Counted from the stretch's first letter, positions 1 to 12,785 are shown. The stretch is 64,000 bases of DNA from Populus alba (GCF_005239225.2 NC_133301.1:11470318-11534317), one strand, 5' to 3'. Made by a program: numbers and translations. Notes: generated from the sequence alone by a model not told the origin.

Positions 1-1643
1 CACTAAAGCCGCCATGTCTTTCACATGAAAGAGCTTCCCTTCCCTTTCTTTCAAAGAAAAGCCCTACCCAGAAAGAGTAAGGTGCGAAGCCTAGCTGATC
101 GGACCGGGCATGCCTTTTCTTTTCAAGGGGCGTATGGGGGCCTGAAAGTCTTATTGCATCTATGGCATCTTCTTATGATCGGATTAACTATTCTCAAGTG
201 CCACAGCTTTTTCTTGAACAGCAAATGAAATACCAATTGCAGCAGATAGGCATTCAGTTAGCTTTCATCGGAGTACGAGAGCAGTGGATGATTTCACAAT
301 TACCCAAACTAGAGCAAGGGTAAGCACCGTTACTGATTACCTGACTGAACCACCAGGAGCTATTCTTTCGCAAAGAGCTTATTCGTGCACATGCACAAAA
401 GCTTATTCTTGCAAAACCTATTCTCGCTTACAGAAGTACTATCCTGCTTAGGAAAGGGAATCTTTGATTGAAGGAAGGTATTCGTGTACGGGAATCAAAG
501 TGATTAGAACAGAACTGAGCTTGCCGGCGAAGAAGCAACGGACGCTATTCGTGGACTGAGCAAGAGACAGATAGAGTTGATTAAAGCGATACAGATCGAT
601 TCGATAAGAGCTAAAACGGAAAGGAAGATTTCATTAAGACAGATGTCGCACATACTGATCACGCATAGCGAGCTGAAGGCCTAATTGCTCCTATTCGATC
701 GTTTACTAAAGAGAAATTCCCGATAAACGAAAGGCATGGGACCGCCGCTTTCTTGATCTACTTTAGGACTAGCGAAGATAGAATCAAAGACGAGAAAGGC
801 GACTCTCTGCCCTCTACTAGCCCGAGTTCAAGCATGTGACCTCGGCATTGAACTTGGTGTACTTAGCCTACTTTCTCTTTACCCGACGGGATTCAGAAAG
901 CAGGAAGTCACTTTCTTTGGATAGACAGGGAATCGAACCCTGCATTAGAGACCTATCTCTCTATCTCTAATTAGACGACTACTTGGTTCTTTAACTACGT
1001 AATTAAGATAAGAAAGGCCAGGGATGAGAACCTTCCTTCTCGCTTCCATGGGAAAGTCAAGTAGAGGACCGTCCTTCTATCTCAAATAAGAGAACGGATT
1101 CAATCCGATCCCTATCTTACTACTGATTGCCCTCTTGCGGACAAGAGTTTAGACTCCATCTCTGATCAGAAGAGATAACTATCAAGACGTGAGAAGAAAG
1201 ACCCCGATCCCTTGTAGGACTTGTGATCAGTCCGCTAACAGGCGTGGCAAGGACGGACGAGAAGAGCTTTCTTATTTAAGAGTCTGACCTTATTTAATAT
1301 TAGGTTCTGCTTGCCCAAGGAGAAGGAGCATCAGCAACCCAACCGTTTTTAGAGGATCTCTTCCCTCTGGGCTTGCAGTAGCAGTTAAGAGGGTTAATAG
1401 GTCCAGCGAGATTGAATATTCGCGGCGCAATCCTTTTACCACTGAGTTTGCGACAGTGGTTGGTCACTTGCGGCACAAGAATTTGGTTCAGCTTCGACGG
1501 GTGATGCTGTGAGGGATCCGAGTTGGTCTTGGTCTATGAGTACCTGCCCAATGGAAAGCCTCGACAAAATCCTCCACAAGAATTCCAGTTCTCCGAGTTG
1601 CCTCACGTGGAAGCGAAGTAAGTAGGAGCATAGTTCTTGGAGT
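1..1643. other. GC-richer block, organelle-like intergenic DNA, of uncertain placement
   Basis: This block is clearly less AT-rich than everything after 2144. It has the mixed purine/pyrimidine texture seen in plant mitochondrial intergenic DNA. I find no intact gene in it; the open frame at 25-228 has no recognisable domain. Its right end holds a broken receptor-kinase fragment (1351-1620) and then a 500-N gap, so the block may be a nuclear insertion of organelle DNA or a wrongly joined contig. The mitochondrial resemblance is an impression from composition, not an alignment. Confidence 0.4.
1351..1620 (+). pseudogene. L-type lectin receptor-like kinase fragment (kinase N-lobe)
   Basis: Translation from 1351 gives a receptor-kinase N-lobe: the VAIK-type lysine strand (VAVKRVNRSS), an FTTEFATVVGHLRHKNLVQL helix/strand segment, then WCCEG- and LVLVYEYLPNG-like hinge sequence and SLDKILHK. 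These blocks are typical of lectin-type receptor kinases. The reading frame is broken near 1499-1512, where one extra base and a stop replace the expected Gly-Trp-Cys-Cys. It breaks again near 1555, where an extra A follows PNG. No lectin domain, transmembrane segment or C-lobe is present before the N gap. It is therefore a decayed partial copy and no functional kinase can be made from it. The exact lectin-kinase subfamily is uncertain. Confidence 0.75.
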
Positions 1644-2143
1644 NNNNNNNNNNNNNNNNNNNNNNNNNNNNNNNNNNNNNNNNNNNNNNNNNNNNNNNNN
1701 NNNNNNNNNNNNNNNNNNNNNNNNNNNNNNNNNNNNNNNNNNNNNNNNNNNNNNNNNNNNNNNNNNNNNNNNNNNNNNNNNNNNNNNNNNNNNNNNNNNN
1801 NNNNNNNNNNNNNNNNNNNNNNNNNNNNNNNNNNNNNNNNNNNNNNNNNNNNNNNNNNNNNNNNNNNNNNNNNNNNNNNNNNNNNNNNNNNNNNNNNNNN
1901 NNNNNNNNNNNNNNNNNNNNNNNNNNNNNNNNNNNNNNNNNNNNNNNNNNNNNNNNNNNNNNNNNNNNNNNNNNNNNNNNNNNNNNNNNNNNNNNNNNNN
2001 NNNNNNNNNNNNNNNNNNNNNNNNNNNNNNNNNNNNNNNNNNNNNNNNNNNNNNNNNNNNNNNNNNNNNNNNNNNNNNNNNNNNNNNNNNNNNNNNNNNN
2101 NNNNNNNNNNNNNNNNNNNNNNNNNNNNNNNNNNNNNNNNNNN
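1644..2143. other. Assembly gap (500 N)
   Basis: There are exactly 500 N. The identical size of the second gap suggests a placeholder of unknown true length. Sequence character changes sharply across it. Confidence 0.98.
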
Positions 2144-3933
2144 TATATGTTTCTCTCAATTTTCTTCACTTCTGATTAGTTCTTTGACCCGAGTGTCAAC
2201 GATTTAAAAAGGTCTGCTAAAACTACTTGAAAAGAAATGTAAATCTGGTGATAACAAATATATTCAGATTTGGCATGAAACCATTCTTAAAGTAGGTTAA
2301 AATGAAGCTAATACTGTAAATAACTAGCTAAAGGGATCAATTTAGCCTGATGCATTCAACATGTCTGGAACACCACTTTGATATAGGACTCTGAAAACAG
2401 TGAAACTGGATTATGAAACTTTATGTAGAGGTGCCCCGGAATAAATCAGGCACCGGAACCAAAATACAGAGGATAGAGCAGGCCATAAATACCGTACCTG
2501 TTGTTGAAATGCGAGTTATATTTAGAAATTGCCTGTCTATTATGCAGATATTTATATTATGTGGGGTAATTTTCCTTGATAAATAACTTTCAATCGATCG
2601 CAACTTGCACCGAAAAGGGAGCTAATTGATTGAATTGCATCGAATGTTTTCTCTCTTTATATATATAAAAAAGCATGTTGAAAATCCAATATTCGACATA
2701 TAGAGCTGGTTTATTTTTATATTTTAAAATATTTTAGAAAAAATTAATTTGTTTTGCTTCAATTTTTTTTTTTTGTATCATTTAATGTAACGATGTTAAA
2801 AATTTAAAAATATATTTTTTTGATGCATTTTTAAATGAAAAATTACTCTAAAAAACAAGTATTATTACAATTACCATACATGCTCGAAATCCGATTCCAT
2901 TTATTGAGGCTGGTATGAATCCAATAGCTTGGGGGCCTAGCTAATGTCTTGGATAATGTGTTAATTCCCTGATTTTGGTGATTTGAAATCGTTTTTTTCT
3001 AGTCAAGATTATGATAGATAACACCTGATATTTATAAAAGGTCTACTCTTGTAACTTTAAGGATTTTCTGATGCTTAAATAAATATACATTTTAGAAAAA
3101 ATACAATCATCTTTTAGAGAAGAATTCTAAAGAAAAGATATGCAATTAGGAGTTGAGAAAAAAAAAAATTGCCTTTGAAAGATATCAAGGTCCCTTTTAT
3201 AGTCTATGAAGATTGTCTCTTTTTAGAAAACAAAAAAAAAGGATTAACATGTAAACGGAAAATATCTTCGAATCATCAAAATAAATATCTCTGACTTATT
3301 CATATTAAAATATCTCTCATTCATGGTCTAATTATAAAGCCTAAGATTCTTAAGAGTTAAAAAGAGTATTAGCTCAACGCTTGGCTGAACCTGAAAATAA
3401 TAGATTTGTCAACTCTCTAAATTTATATATGTTCGGGTTTCAATATTTGGTTTGAATTTGAAGATAATAGGTCCGACAGCCTTTACCAAACCCATCATCT
3501 CTAAGCTAAGTTGCTTGGACTGGACTCTATGATACTATGTTCATGACCTTGTCTTTGGTTGATGGAACAAGAAGAGATAAACCATTTAAAAACAAAAAAT
3601 ATTTATTCTATCACCATTCAAATCCTGAGAAATAATTACCCTTATTACATAATCACAAACACATATATTTACGAGTTTAAAGGTTTTACATGCATTGTTA
3701 TTTAATTAAAACTTGTATTTGTTGATGATAATCAAAGAGACCGACTGAATCAAAGGATAAATAGATTACAATAATATATTTAATATTTTTCTAATTAACT
3801 TGCAGTACATTTAAATATATTTGTATTGGAGTGTTGTATAGGTATCATTTTCGTAAAAAGATATGGAGCATGCATAAAAAAAATATTAAAACAAGTTATG
3901 TAGGCAATCTAATTGATTTACCGACACCTTCAA
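2144..3933. other. AT-rich intergenic DNA
   Basis: Very AT-rich with many short A and T runs. Stops are frequent in all frames, and I see no conserved protein segment, RNA gene or clear transposon terminus. Confidence 0.7.
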
Positions 3934-4125
3934 TCAATTTCTGGAGTTTGATGCAGCACAAATATGAGCAGTAAGGACCCCAGAGCCAGAAGGATACTGA
4001 AGCACACCTGCAATGTTTACTGGTGCAGCTTTTATACCTTTTAATGCTCCAAATGACTTTCTTTTCATTCGCTCTCTAAATTCTTCAAATTTCTTTAAAA
4101 CTCCTGCAATAAAGCTCTCACCTAC
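3934..4125 (-). pseudogene. Orphan terminal-exon-like fragment, family not recognised
   Basis: On the minus strand a frame is open for 63 codons from 4125 to a TGA at 3934-3936. Its protein-like composition stands out from the desert around it: basic residues first (KKFEEFRERMKRKSF), then ALKGIKAAPVNIAG and YPSGSGVLTAHICAAS. A splice-acceptor-like TTTATTGCAG sits at the start of the charged part. There is no ATG at the front and no matching exon upstream on the same strand. The likeliest reading is the last exon of a decayed or retro-captured gene. I do not recognise the family and assign no function. Confidence 0.35.
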
Positions 4126-4685
4126 TCATGTTTTGATTTCCATTAACTTTTTTTCTTGTTTTTTTATCTATCTTCTTTCCTTGGAAACAGAATAAACGTC
4201 CTTAAATGTTAGTTAATTAATATAGTCTAATTTAACTGGAATATCTAGTAGTTTCGTTTATAGAACAGATTTTCATGTCCACACTTCAAAAAATTCCGAA
4301 TGAACCTAACAAGCATGTTGATGAAAATAAACAGAATGTAGTAATAATTTGTACAAGTTTAGTAAAGATGATGTGGAATTTAGTCTTTTGCCTTTGAGAA
4401 GAAAATAATAACCCAAAGCTTATAAAGTAGAGGGGAAGGGTTTTCCTTGTATAACTAGTTCAAAGCATAAGATGCAGGTAGGTTCTCGAGAAACTAGACA
4501 AGTTCAATAATTAATTGTGAAGACACTAGTGGCTGAGAAGGAAAAAAAGTTGAAAGAAATCCCGTTCGAAGCAAGAAAATATTGCTGGGTTTTATATAGA
4601 ATCCATGAGTATAGTAAGGCTTCCAGTATGAGGTTATACAAAATTTTGACCCTCTTTTAGAGCTCTTAGGTTTAAAACATGCCTG

Positions 4686-4822
4686 GAATTATAGTTATAG
4701 TTTAAAATATTTTTTATTTAAAAATATATTAAAATAATTTTTTTTAAAAAAAATATTTTTAAAATCAACGTATCAAAATAATTTAAAAACATAAAAAAAA
4801 ATTAAAAAATTTTAAAGACACA
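4686..4822. repeat. AT-rich MITE-like repeat copy
   Basis: Contains the family core: a T-run/A-run arm, then a segment of the ATCAAAATAATTTAAAAACA type flanked by A-rich tails. The same core recurs about a dozen times in the window in both orientations. This copy is eroded and no target duplication is visible. Confidence 0.5.
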
Positions 4823-5356
4823 GAGTCCAAACTATATTTTAATTTTTTAACAAATTGAGTATTCTTCCTAGAACTATTTAAAACCCAATATGAAAGAAGA
4901 GCTCAGGTTGGCCTTTTCTTGTAGCTGACCCGTACGAAGCCCTTATTGCATAGGATATAAGGTTGGAAAACCTGGGTAAATAGGAAATGTGGACTAGTAG
5001 TTTGAGAAAAAAAGAAAAATGTGGACTAGTTTACGGGCAGGGTCTTAAGTTTTTTTTTCCAAGTGTTTTCATTTATTAAAATTTTATCCCAACTTGTAAA
5101 TAGTTCTGTCTACACATTGTTCAATTCATCTCTTTTTAAGCTTCCATTATAAAATAATCAATCAATACTTTCAAGGGATGCTACTATAGATTCCATTTTG
5201 GAAGAAAAATGAAGGGACCAAGAGAATCTATGACCAGAATATTTATTATGGAGTAGAACAAGCTATACGGACCGAAATGTTTTTGAAGAATACTCTAATC
5301 TACCCTCTGCCTCCAATAATACGAAAGTCATGATTTTAGATTCATCCATTGAGATG

Positions 5357-5612
5357 TTATTTTTATCGAAGATTTATCTCAACTCAATAACTTAAACTAT
5401 TAAATGAGATTTTAAAATAAGATTAGGTTGAAACTTGCACTGACACATATTATCTTGTGCTTAATTTTTATCAAATAAATAAAATAAATAAAATTTGAGC
5501 TCGTGACTGCTTGATCATTAAGGTTTTGATAACATGTTAAATAACTATCTCAATCTAATAGCTTTAAATTGTTAGGTGAAATTTTAAAAATATAATTTAT
5601 ATTATTCTCTAA
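5357..5612 (-). mobile_element. TRIM-like direct-repeat element (degenerate)
   Basis: Read on the minus strand, this has the same order as the copy at 17814-18097. A terminal repeat of about 75 bp ends in GAGATAG...AACA, a TGTTATCAAAACC segment resembling a tRNA-Met primer-binding site follows, then an internal part with CAGTCACGAGCTCA, and a second diverged terminal repeat. It carries no coding sequence. Confidence 0.45.
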
Positions 5613-5967
5613 CTGTTTTTACTAAATCAATTGTTAATTTCTTTATACTGTTTTTTATGATAACTTTAATCCTAAGAAAAATATAACATAGTGACCACAG
5701 CAGTTATTTATTATCTGGAATCTCTACAAATAAATTACATGGGCAGATTTTCCGTGCCAAATTTCTTCGTTCTTTACTTTCTCATCCATTTACTTCCCAC
5801 TAATAAATGATATATTTTATTTTCTCTAACATTAATTGTATTTACCTTCAACATAGGCCCGACAGGTTTCTCCTTTCCTTCCGGTTACCACACATCTAAT
5901 AATTATGAAATATGATCTTCCTACATGCATATGTATCTAACATAATATATAGCTTCTTCAATGGGTA

Positions 5968-6162
5968 TATGATTGTTTTTTTAAATAATTTTTCGTATTA
6001 AAATATATATTAATAATATTTTTTTTATTTTTTAAAAATAATTTTTTACATCAGTATATTAAAATAATTTGAAATACTAAAAATATATTAATTTAATATA
6101 AATAAAAAAATAAAAAATTTTATTTTTTTTAAAATATTTTTAAAATACAAAAATAAACAAAT
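5968..6162. repeat. AT-rich MITE-like repeat copy
   Basis: Shows the family pattern of long T/A arms around a CATCAGTATATTAAAATAAT core. The ends are eroded. Confidence 0.45.
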
Positions 6163-6429
6163 ACGTAATTCACCAAATTTTATCATTAATTAGAATCTTT
6201 GTCATGTATTAACAATTTTCCTGAGTAACGACAGGCTGGAAGAGCATGCAAGAAATTGCTTCTCTCACTATCATGATAAAAAAACAGTATGATTCATCAC
6301 ACTTTGCATCACGACAGTGCTTTAACATGAAGAAGAGAGGCCAGAGTACTTCCCAGATGATAATTATTAATGTCCTACACACCCCAATATGGATTAATTA
6401 TAGTGGGGCACGTTTGAAGCAGTTGATAG

Positions 6430-6570
6430 AGAGTGTTTTTAATGCCGTGTCCGTGTTGTTTAAAAATTTAAATTTTTTATTTTTTAAAATGTTTTGATAT
6501 TAACATGTTAAAAATAAAACTTAAAAACAAAAAATATCTTATTTTAACATATTTTATGAGTAAAAAATTG
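6430..6570. repeat. AT-rich MITE-like repeat copy
   Basis: Shows the same arm-core-arm pattern with the core near 6490-6540. A further partial copy follows at about 6610-6735. Confidence 0.4.
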
Positions 6571-9500
6571 TTTAATAAAAGCTAAATCCTAAGGACACAA
6601 CTAACTAAAAATGTTTTTGAAAGTGTAATAACAATTATTTTTTTAATTTTTTTAATTTTTTAAAATTATTTCTAATATTAAATTTAATTCAAAAAATAAA
6701 TTATTTTATTTTATTTAAAAAAAAACAAACGAAAACGTACTTGAAACGTGCTTTCCTGTCTAGCTAGAGCACAAGCCAGTGGAAAGTTGAAAAGACACGT
6801 AATGGGCCCCTTTGACAATGCGATTACGTGATAAAATGCTTAAGCTTCGTGTGATCATCGCACCAAATTTTGATGAAGTTAAACTGTGATCTCAACTCTT
6901 ATTAGACTCATTGGAATTCGGGATAAATATAAGCGAAACATTATCTCGAGAGAGATACGATAATGACCGCCCAAAATTGACATTGCAAAATATTATTGGA
7001 TTTGCACGATCTTTAATATTATCTAGATTGCTTACTTATTGCATCTTCAAAATGAGGACCTTCTCAATAATTTCCTGAAGAGGTAGTTATATATATTTAA
7101 TCATCATTTCGTATCTCAAAGTTTAGATTGGCAAGTGATTTATTAAACATAGTTTTATATTAATTATAATATATTTAAACTTGAAACTTGAATTATAATA
7201 TACAATTTTAGATGCAATTATTTTAAAATTAAAACTTGCATAAATATATTATTATTTTTATTTTTTTAATTAAAAAATATACAATTTAAATTTCATGACT
7301 ATGCTAACGACTTATCTCTGATATTAAATAAAAAAACTATATCAATTTAAAAAATTAAATTATTAAATTTAATTGTCTTTGTTGATATGACATATATGTG
7401 TTGGTGTTTTTTTTTGTTGACTAATTATAATTAGAAACTTATCTAAAATTATTTTTTTTATTTATCTAATAGTTTAATTTTTTGAATTGAAATTATTTTG
7501 TTAATTTTGAGGAGTATAACTCAATTAATCAGACTCTGAGTTTACTTTCCAGAAGCCACAATTTTTGAGCTAGTGCCACAAAACTTCATAGTTACTAGAG
7601 ACTTATATAGTTGTTAATTTTAGAATCTTGGGGGATTAGTTAAGGTATGCGTAAGCTAGCCCGGATACTCATGATTAACAAAAAAAAAAAAAATTAGTAA
7701 ATTACAAGTTCAAATAATACTATTCTCACCTTTTCTTCTAAATAAAAATTAATCATCACTGTATAATGATGGCATTGTGAAATTTTGAATCACAAAGTAC
7801 AAGTATTACTTAAAAGAATAACAAATATAAACGTAAATCATGCATATATATTAATTTATTGTAGTAGTGAAATAAGTGGAAAAGAAGTGTAAATTATTTC
7901 ATGTGATATACTAGGAAATGGATGCACACATGTTTATATTTGATAAATCACCTAGCTTTTAATAATAAATTCCAAAAAAGAGTTTTCAAATTATGATGTA
8001 TGTGGTTCTATAAATCGCCGTGGATCTACCCAATTTGATGATGTGGATAAAATTGTAGGGATTTTTATGAATTAATGAAGTATGACTAAGCCTAAAAAGA
8101 CACCTCTAAAAAGAGACCTAGATTGCAAAGGGTGGTATTTTCAATTCAACGTGTTCAGATTATGATAGGAGATTTTACACGTTAAATTTTAAACTTGGTT
8201 ATAACTAGATAAGTTTCTTAAAATTTTTAAATTAGATCTTAAAAGTGTGTTTAGGCTAATTTTATTTTTTCTTTTCTCTTTATATTTTGAATTCCCTAGT
8301 GTATTTAAAGATTTTTATTGTTTTTTCTTTATTATTTTTTAAATTTTGCTAGTTTGATTAGTTCAATTTTTATATTTGTTTAAGTTATGAATTACTCGAT
8401 TAGAAATTATTTAATAATAAAATTTTGATTATTTTTAATGAATACCTTATTCTACAGTACTCTATATAGTTTTTTTTTTTTTTTTTCATTTACCCTTCCT
8501 AATATCTTTTATTTGTTGGGATAAATTATTTCAAAGAGAAATTGGTCGTTATTTAGATCATAGCAATGGTATTATTTTGTAGCAGCTGCTCAAAACGAAT
8601 ATATATTTTGGACCACAAAAACATTGTCTGAAGACGAAGAAAATAGCTAGAAGCTAGCTTTAACGATGGACCACACAAACACCACACTCCACACAATAAT
8701 TTTGTATCACTAGCTGAAAAAAAGGATGAGACACAACATGAAACAAGTTATTGTGTGCCTGTATTTGATATAAAAAACATGGCTGCACGTATTTTCTTGC
8801 AAGATGTTGGAAAAGTAGGATTGGATTACTAAGTTAACTTTACAGAAAAATTATGCCAACATTGTTTGCTTAGATGCCTTTTGATTCGATATTAGTAGTG
8901 AAACAGCTTTCCAAAAAGTACCCTATATAGAACTTTTAATTTGTTTGTTTCACTGCATGAAATTGAAAATAAAAACATCCATGGAAAATATTATGTTATA
9001 ATTTACTGAAACATAAAATTAAAAAAAATATATGTCAATCTTCTTTACAAGTTAAATAATTGATGAAAATCTTGTCAATGATTTCAAGATAAAATTAAAT
9101 CTAACAACATTTTTAAACACAACCCTGATAAATTTTTATCTCATTCTTTTTGAATTTTCAGTCGAAAACCTCTCCTCTCTCTTTCTCTCTCTAAAATCTC
9201 CGCCCAACACCATAAAATCCAGCCACAACAACCAGTCAACGCTTCTTTCAAAGCCTAAGCTTTCCTCTCTTGGTTCATTTTCTTGTCAAACTTCACTTTG
9301 TCATGTAAGCAAGCCCATCAATTTATTTGTTGGATCATTAATTTATTAAAATTTATTTGTAATTAATTTTTATAATTTACTTATATATTTAAGTGTTTTA
9401 CTTGTTTTATAGGTCAAATTTTAGTGTATTAATATAAAATTTGTATTTTTAGAGTTTGTTTGAGACTTGGGTATAATGAATTTCATTTGTCATTTGAAGA

Positions 9501-10970
9501 AATTGAATGTGATTTTGTAACTTATATGTGTTACAATTGAACAAATGATAGTTAATTTAATGGGTACTAATTATTATTTTTTGTCAATATAATAATTCAG
9601 TTGAAAAATTAAACCATATAGAAATGATAATAATTAAAGGTCATACTTTAAGTTGAATAAGTCTGAATTGAATAAATGATGGATAATTAGTTGGATCCCA
9701 ATTAAATTTAGCTAATTTAGGATTTTCATGAAAATTTAGAAAAAAATAAATTATTGTGTAATTAATAACAATAATAAGGGTATTATAATTGATGTTAATT
9801 ATTCTTAAATTGAATAAATAATTGGTAGGTAGCTAGGTACCATCCATACACATCTATGCAAGTTAAATCATATACTATTTGTGTTTCATCCATAAACATC
9901 TATGCTGATTCAGATGTTGAACTTGTAAACTAGGAGGAGGTTCTTGTTGCAATATGCATAATTTTACAATGTAGACACTATTTTAAATCAAGAATTAATT
10001 ATCTGGAGTTCTAAGTCTTCCTTTCTATTAGCTAGCCACACCTATATATGTATTGGATTTATGAGCTCCTATTTTAAATCTTAAAGTATAGAGCAATGCT
10101 TGCTGGTCAAATGTGAATGTGTGTTTGTGTTAAAAGACAGAGGGTTTTATTATATTGGAATTTACTTTTGGAGAGCTTCTAGGAAAAAAGGTTATGTTTC
10201 TACTAATAGTGGAAAAACTCAGTAAATTGACACTATATTCCTTCTTTAACAGTATATGGTAGAATAATAGTTTTTTGCATATTTTACTTTTGGAATCTAA
10301 GTTTTTGAAAATTTGTCTTAAACAAAGAATAGGTGTAAGATTTTCTTATGTTTGAAGCAATTTTGTAAAATAATTATTTTTTCCCTTTATTTCATGGAAA
10401 TGACAATAGTGAACAGAAACTATTATATATTTATATTAGGAGACTACACTAGACTAGACAATGGTGAAGAGAAACAATCTTCATGTGTTAGGATCGCTTG
10501 TTGATATATGTTTAATATGGATTAACACTTGATATATCTTTGATTATATAATAACTATTTTGACAACACTGATCATATTCGTTAAAGAAATCGATGATAT
10601 ATTACATTCCTTGCATTAAAACAGGTTGAATATGCTAGGAAGTAGGCTTATACGGGTTTGATCTATTTTGGAGATTATGTCGTCAAATTGCATACAGACC
10701 CATCAATGGTAGAATATTAAGAAATGGTGTGAGTCAGTTTCTTAAAACTCATATTATGAAAAAAATTTGAAAATCACCAACAAAATCTGCCATGGAAAGA
10801 CTATTTTGTTGGTAATTCTATTTTTTTAAAATATCAAAGGAATGTTCCATCAATAATTTTATTGATATTAGAAATTATCAATGGAATTGCTAACATAAAC
10901 AGAAAAGCCGATGAGCTATATCTCTACAACAATATTCCATTGCTAATGATTAATACAGACAAAATATTCC

Positions 10971-10973
<3 letters not shown>

Positions 10974-11017
<44 letters not shown>

Positions 11018-11030
11018 TAATATATTATAT
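10974..11030. repeat. TA microsatellite
   Basis: A nearly pure TA/AT dinucleotide run, slightly interrupted at its right end. Confidence 0.9.
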
Positions 11031-11097
11031 TTATTGATATTCTACAATTTAATTTTATGGTAGTGTTTGGTATTTGAATGTATACTCCACACTAGTT

Positions 11098-11268
11098 TTT
11101 TAAGGGTTTTTTTTATTCTATTATGTGTTAGTCATAATTAGTATTTTTTTTTTTTTCATGAGGCACTTGAAGTAAAGCATCCTTTTAAGGGTTTTTTTTT
11201 TATTCTATTATGTGTTAGTCATAATTAGTAATTTTTTTTTTTCATGAGGCACTTGAAGTAAAGCATCC
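11098..11268. repeat. Tandem duplication, unit about 85 bp, two copies
   Basis: Two head-to-tail copies running from TTTTAAGGG to AAGCATCC (about 11098-11182 and 11183-11268). They differ almost only in the length of their T runs, which implies a recent duplication. Confidence 0.9.
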
Positions 11269-12572
11269 TACTTTGGATTTGCTAGCTTAAATGATTGTAG
11301 AAATTTCAAAAATAAATTAATAAGTATAGATGAATTTTATGCTATGTTCTTTGTGGTTTTAGTGTGCGGTATTAATACTAAATTTTCAATTCCTATGTTT
11401 ATAATAGAATAAAATAACAGTTCACACCATTAATTTTAAAATAGTATATATTATACAAACAAGATACTATAGGATGTTTTTACAAAGTAACAATAGAAAG
11501 CAGATGATATAGAGAATGCAGAGGATCAACTTTCTTATAATTCATTGATAAACAATTAGCATATAAATAGACTAATACATAACTAAAAGCAACATGAAAA
11601 TATACACTATCCAATGTTCAAAACAAACTTCTATTGACTAGGTAAATAGAAACAAACTTACTGACACTCTTAAAGATTAGGAAAACCCAAACGTGAAAAT
11701 TTCTAATTTTCTCAACAATATATTAATATATCTAAATTACTTAGATATATTTTTTTAATATTGTTTGTGAGGTATAGATTTGACTTACAGATCATATAAT
11801 ATGTATTTTTTCTGTAGATCATTTTGTTTAGTTAATCATGCAATTATATCTAATCAAACAAGTAGCATTCATTCTATGCCTATAAATCAAAAGTTATATG
11901 CAAACTTGAATCCTAACAAGAATAGTATGATATATAAAGATAATTATATAATTTGAATAAAACCATATTATAGCTATAATACTTGTTTAAGAAAATTTGT
12001 TATTGTCAATTTAGATAATTTATCTTTAAAGTTTTATTACTTATATTTTGGTGCAAAACTCTTTCTTAAGATTCCAAGAACTATACTTTTAAAGTATGCA
12101 ATTCCTTTAAAAGTTAACGAATCAAATAAAGAATGAACTCAATATATGAGGGATAAAAACAAAAAAGGCAAATGAAATTGAAAAATAAAAACAAAAAATT
12201 TGAAGACTTGAGAGCTAATGAAAAATGTATAAAACACCTCTCCTTCAACCCTTTTTTATAATGATTTTTAAAATCAAAATTGATGCAAAAATGTTCTAGT
12301 AATTACCAAAACTAAATTTCAATGTTTTTTTTCTTAATTACCTTCCATAAAAAATTTTGAAATATGACATTTAGTTTGCCTTAATAAGACTTTTTTCCTT
12401 CGAAAAACTATTCGGGAAGAAGAAGAAGAAGACAACTATTCAAACTCTTTATTCATAAGATAGATATTAGCAAAAAAACTCAAACTCAAGCTCAGGACCT
12501 AGGACCCAAAGCCTAAGGCCTAGGACTCATGACCAATGCTTGCGTCTATACTTGATCTTGAGCTGAGCTAAG

Positions 12573-12780
12573 AGCGTGTTTAGGAGTATGGTTGTTGTTG
12601 ATTTTCAAAGTGTTTTTCACTCAGAAAAGAATGCCAATAATATTTTTTATTTTTTAAAAATTATTTTTGAGATTAGCACATCAAAATGATTTGAAAACAT
12701 AAAAAACATACTAATTCAAAGCAAAAAAAAAAATTCAAAATTTTTAAAAAGTATTTTTCTACTGCACTACCAAATGGCGT
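12573..12780. mobile_element. MITE, 208 bp, with 5-bp target duplication CTAAG
   Basis: The element begins AGCGTGTTTAGGAGTATGG and ends CACTACCAAATGGCGT, which form imperfect inverted repeats. The interior has the AT-rich core CACATCAAAATGATTTGAAA. CTAAG occurs directly on both sides (12568-12572 and 12781-12785). It has no coding capacity, so it is non-autonomous. The superfamily is uncertain. Confidence 0.75.
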
Positions 12781-12785
12781 CTAAG

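Larger units (their letters stand above)
4126..12572. other. Gene desert, AT-rich, with short dispersed repeats
   Basis: No supportable gene. The stretch holds AT-rich MITE-like copies, one direct-repeat element, a TA microsatellite and a tandem duplication, all listed separately. A short pyrimidine-rich, less AT-rich patch at about 9160-9310 resembles a 5' leader but is followed by no open frame. Confidence 0.7.

Noticed and set aside
919..944. tRNA-like T-arm on the minus strand (CAGGG-TTCGATT-CCCTG) with a TCTATCC-A tail
   Set aside because: No matching 5' acceptor strand, D-arm or anticodon arm can be folded upstream. At most it is the 3' end of a tRNA-like element, so I did not call a tRNA.
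1488..2179. Long open frames through the N gap
   Set aside because: They exist only because N is translated as X.
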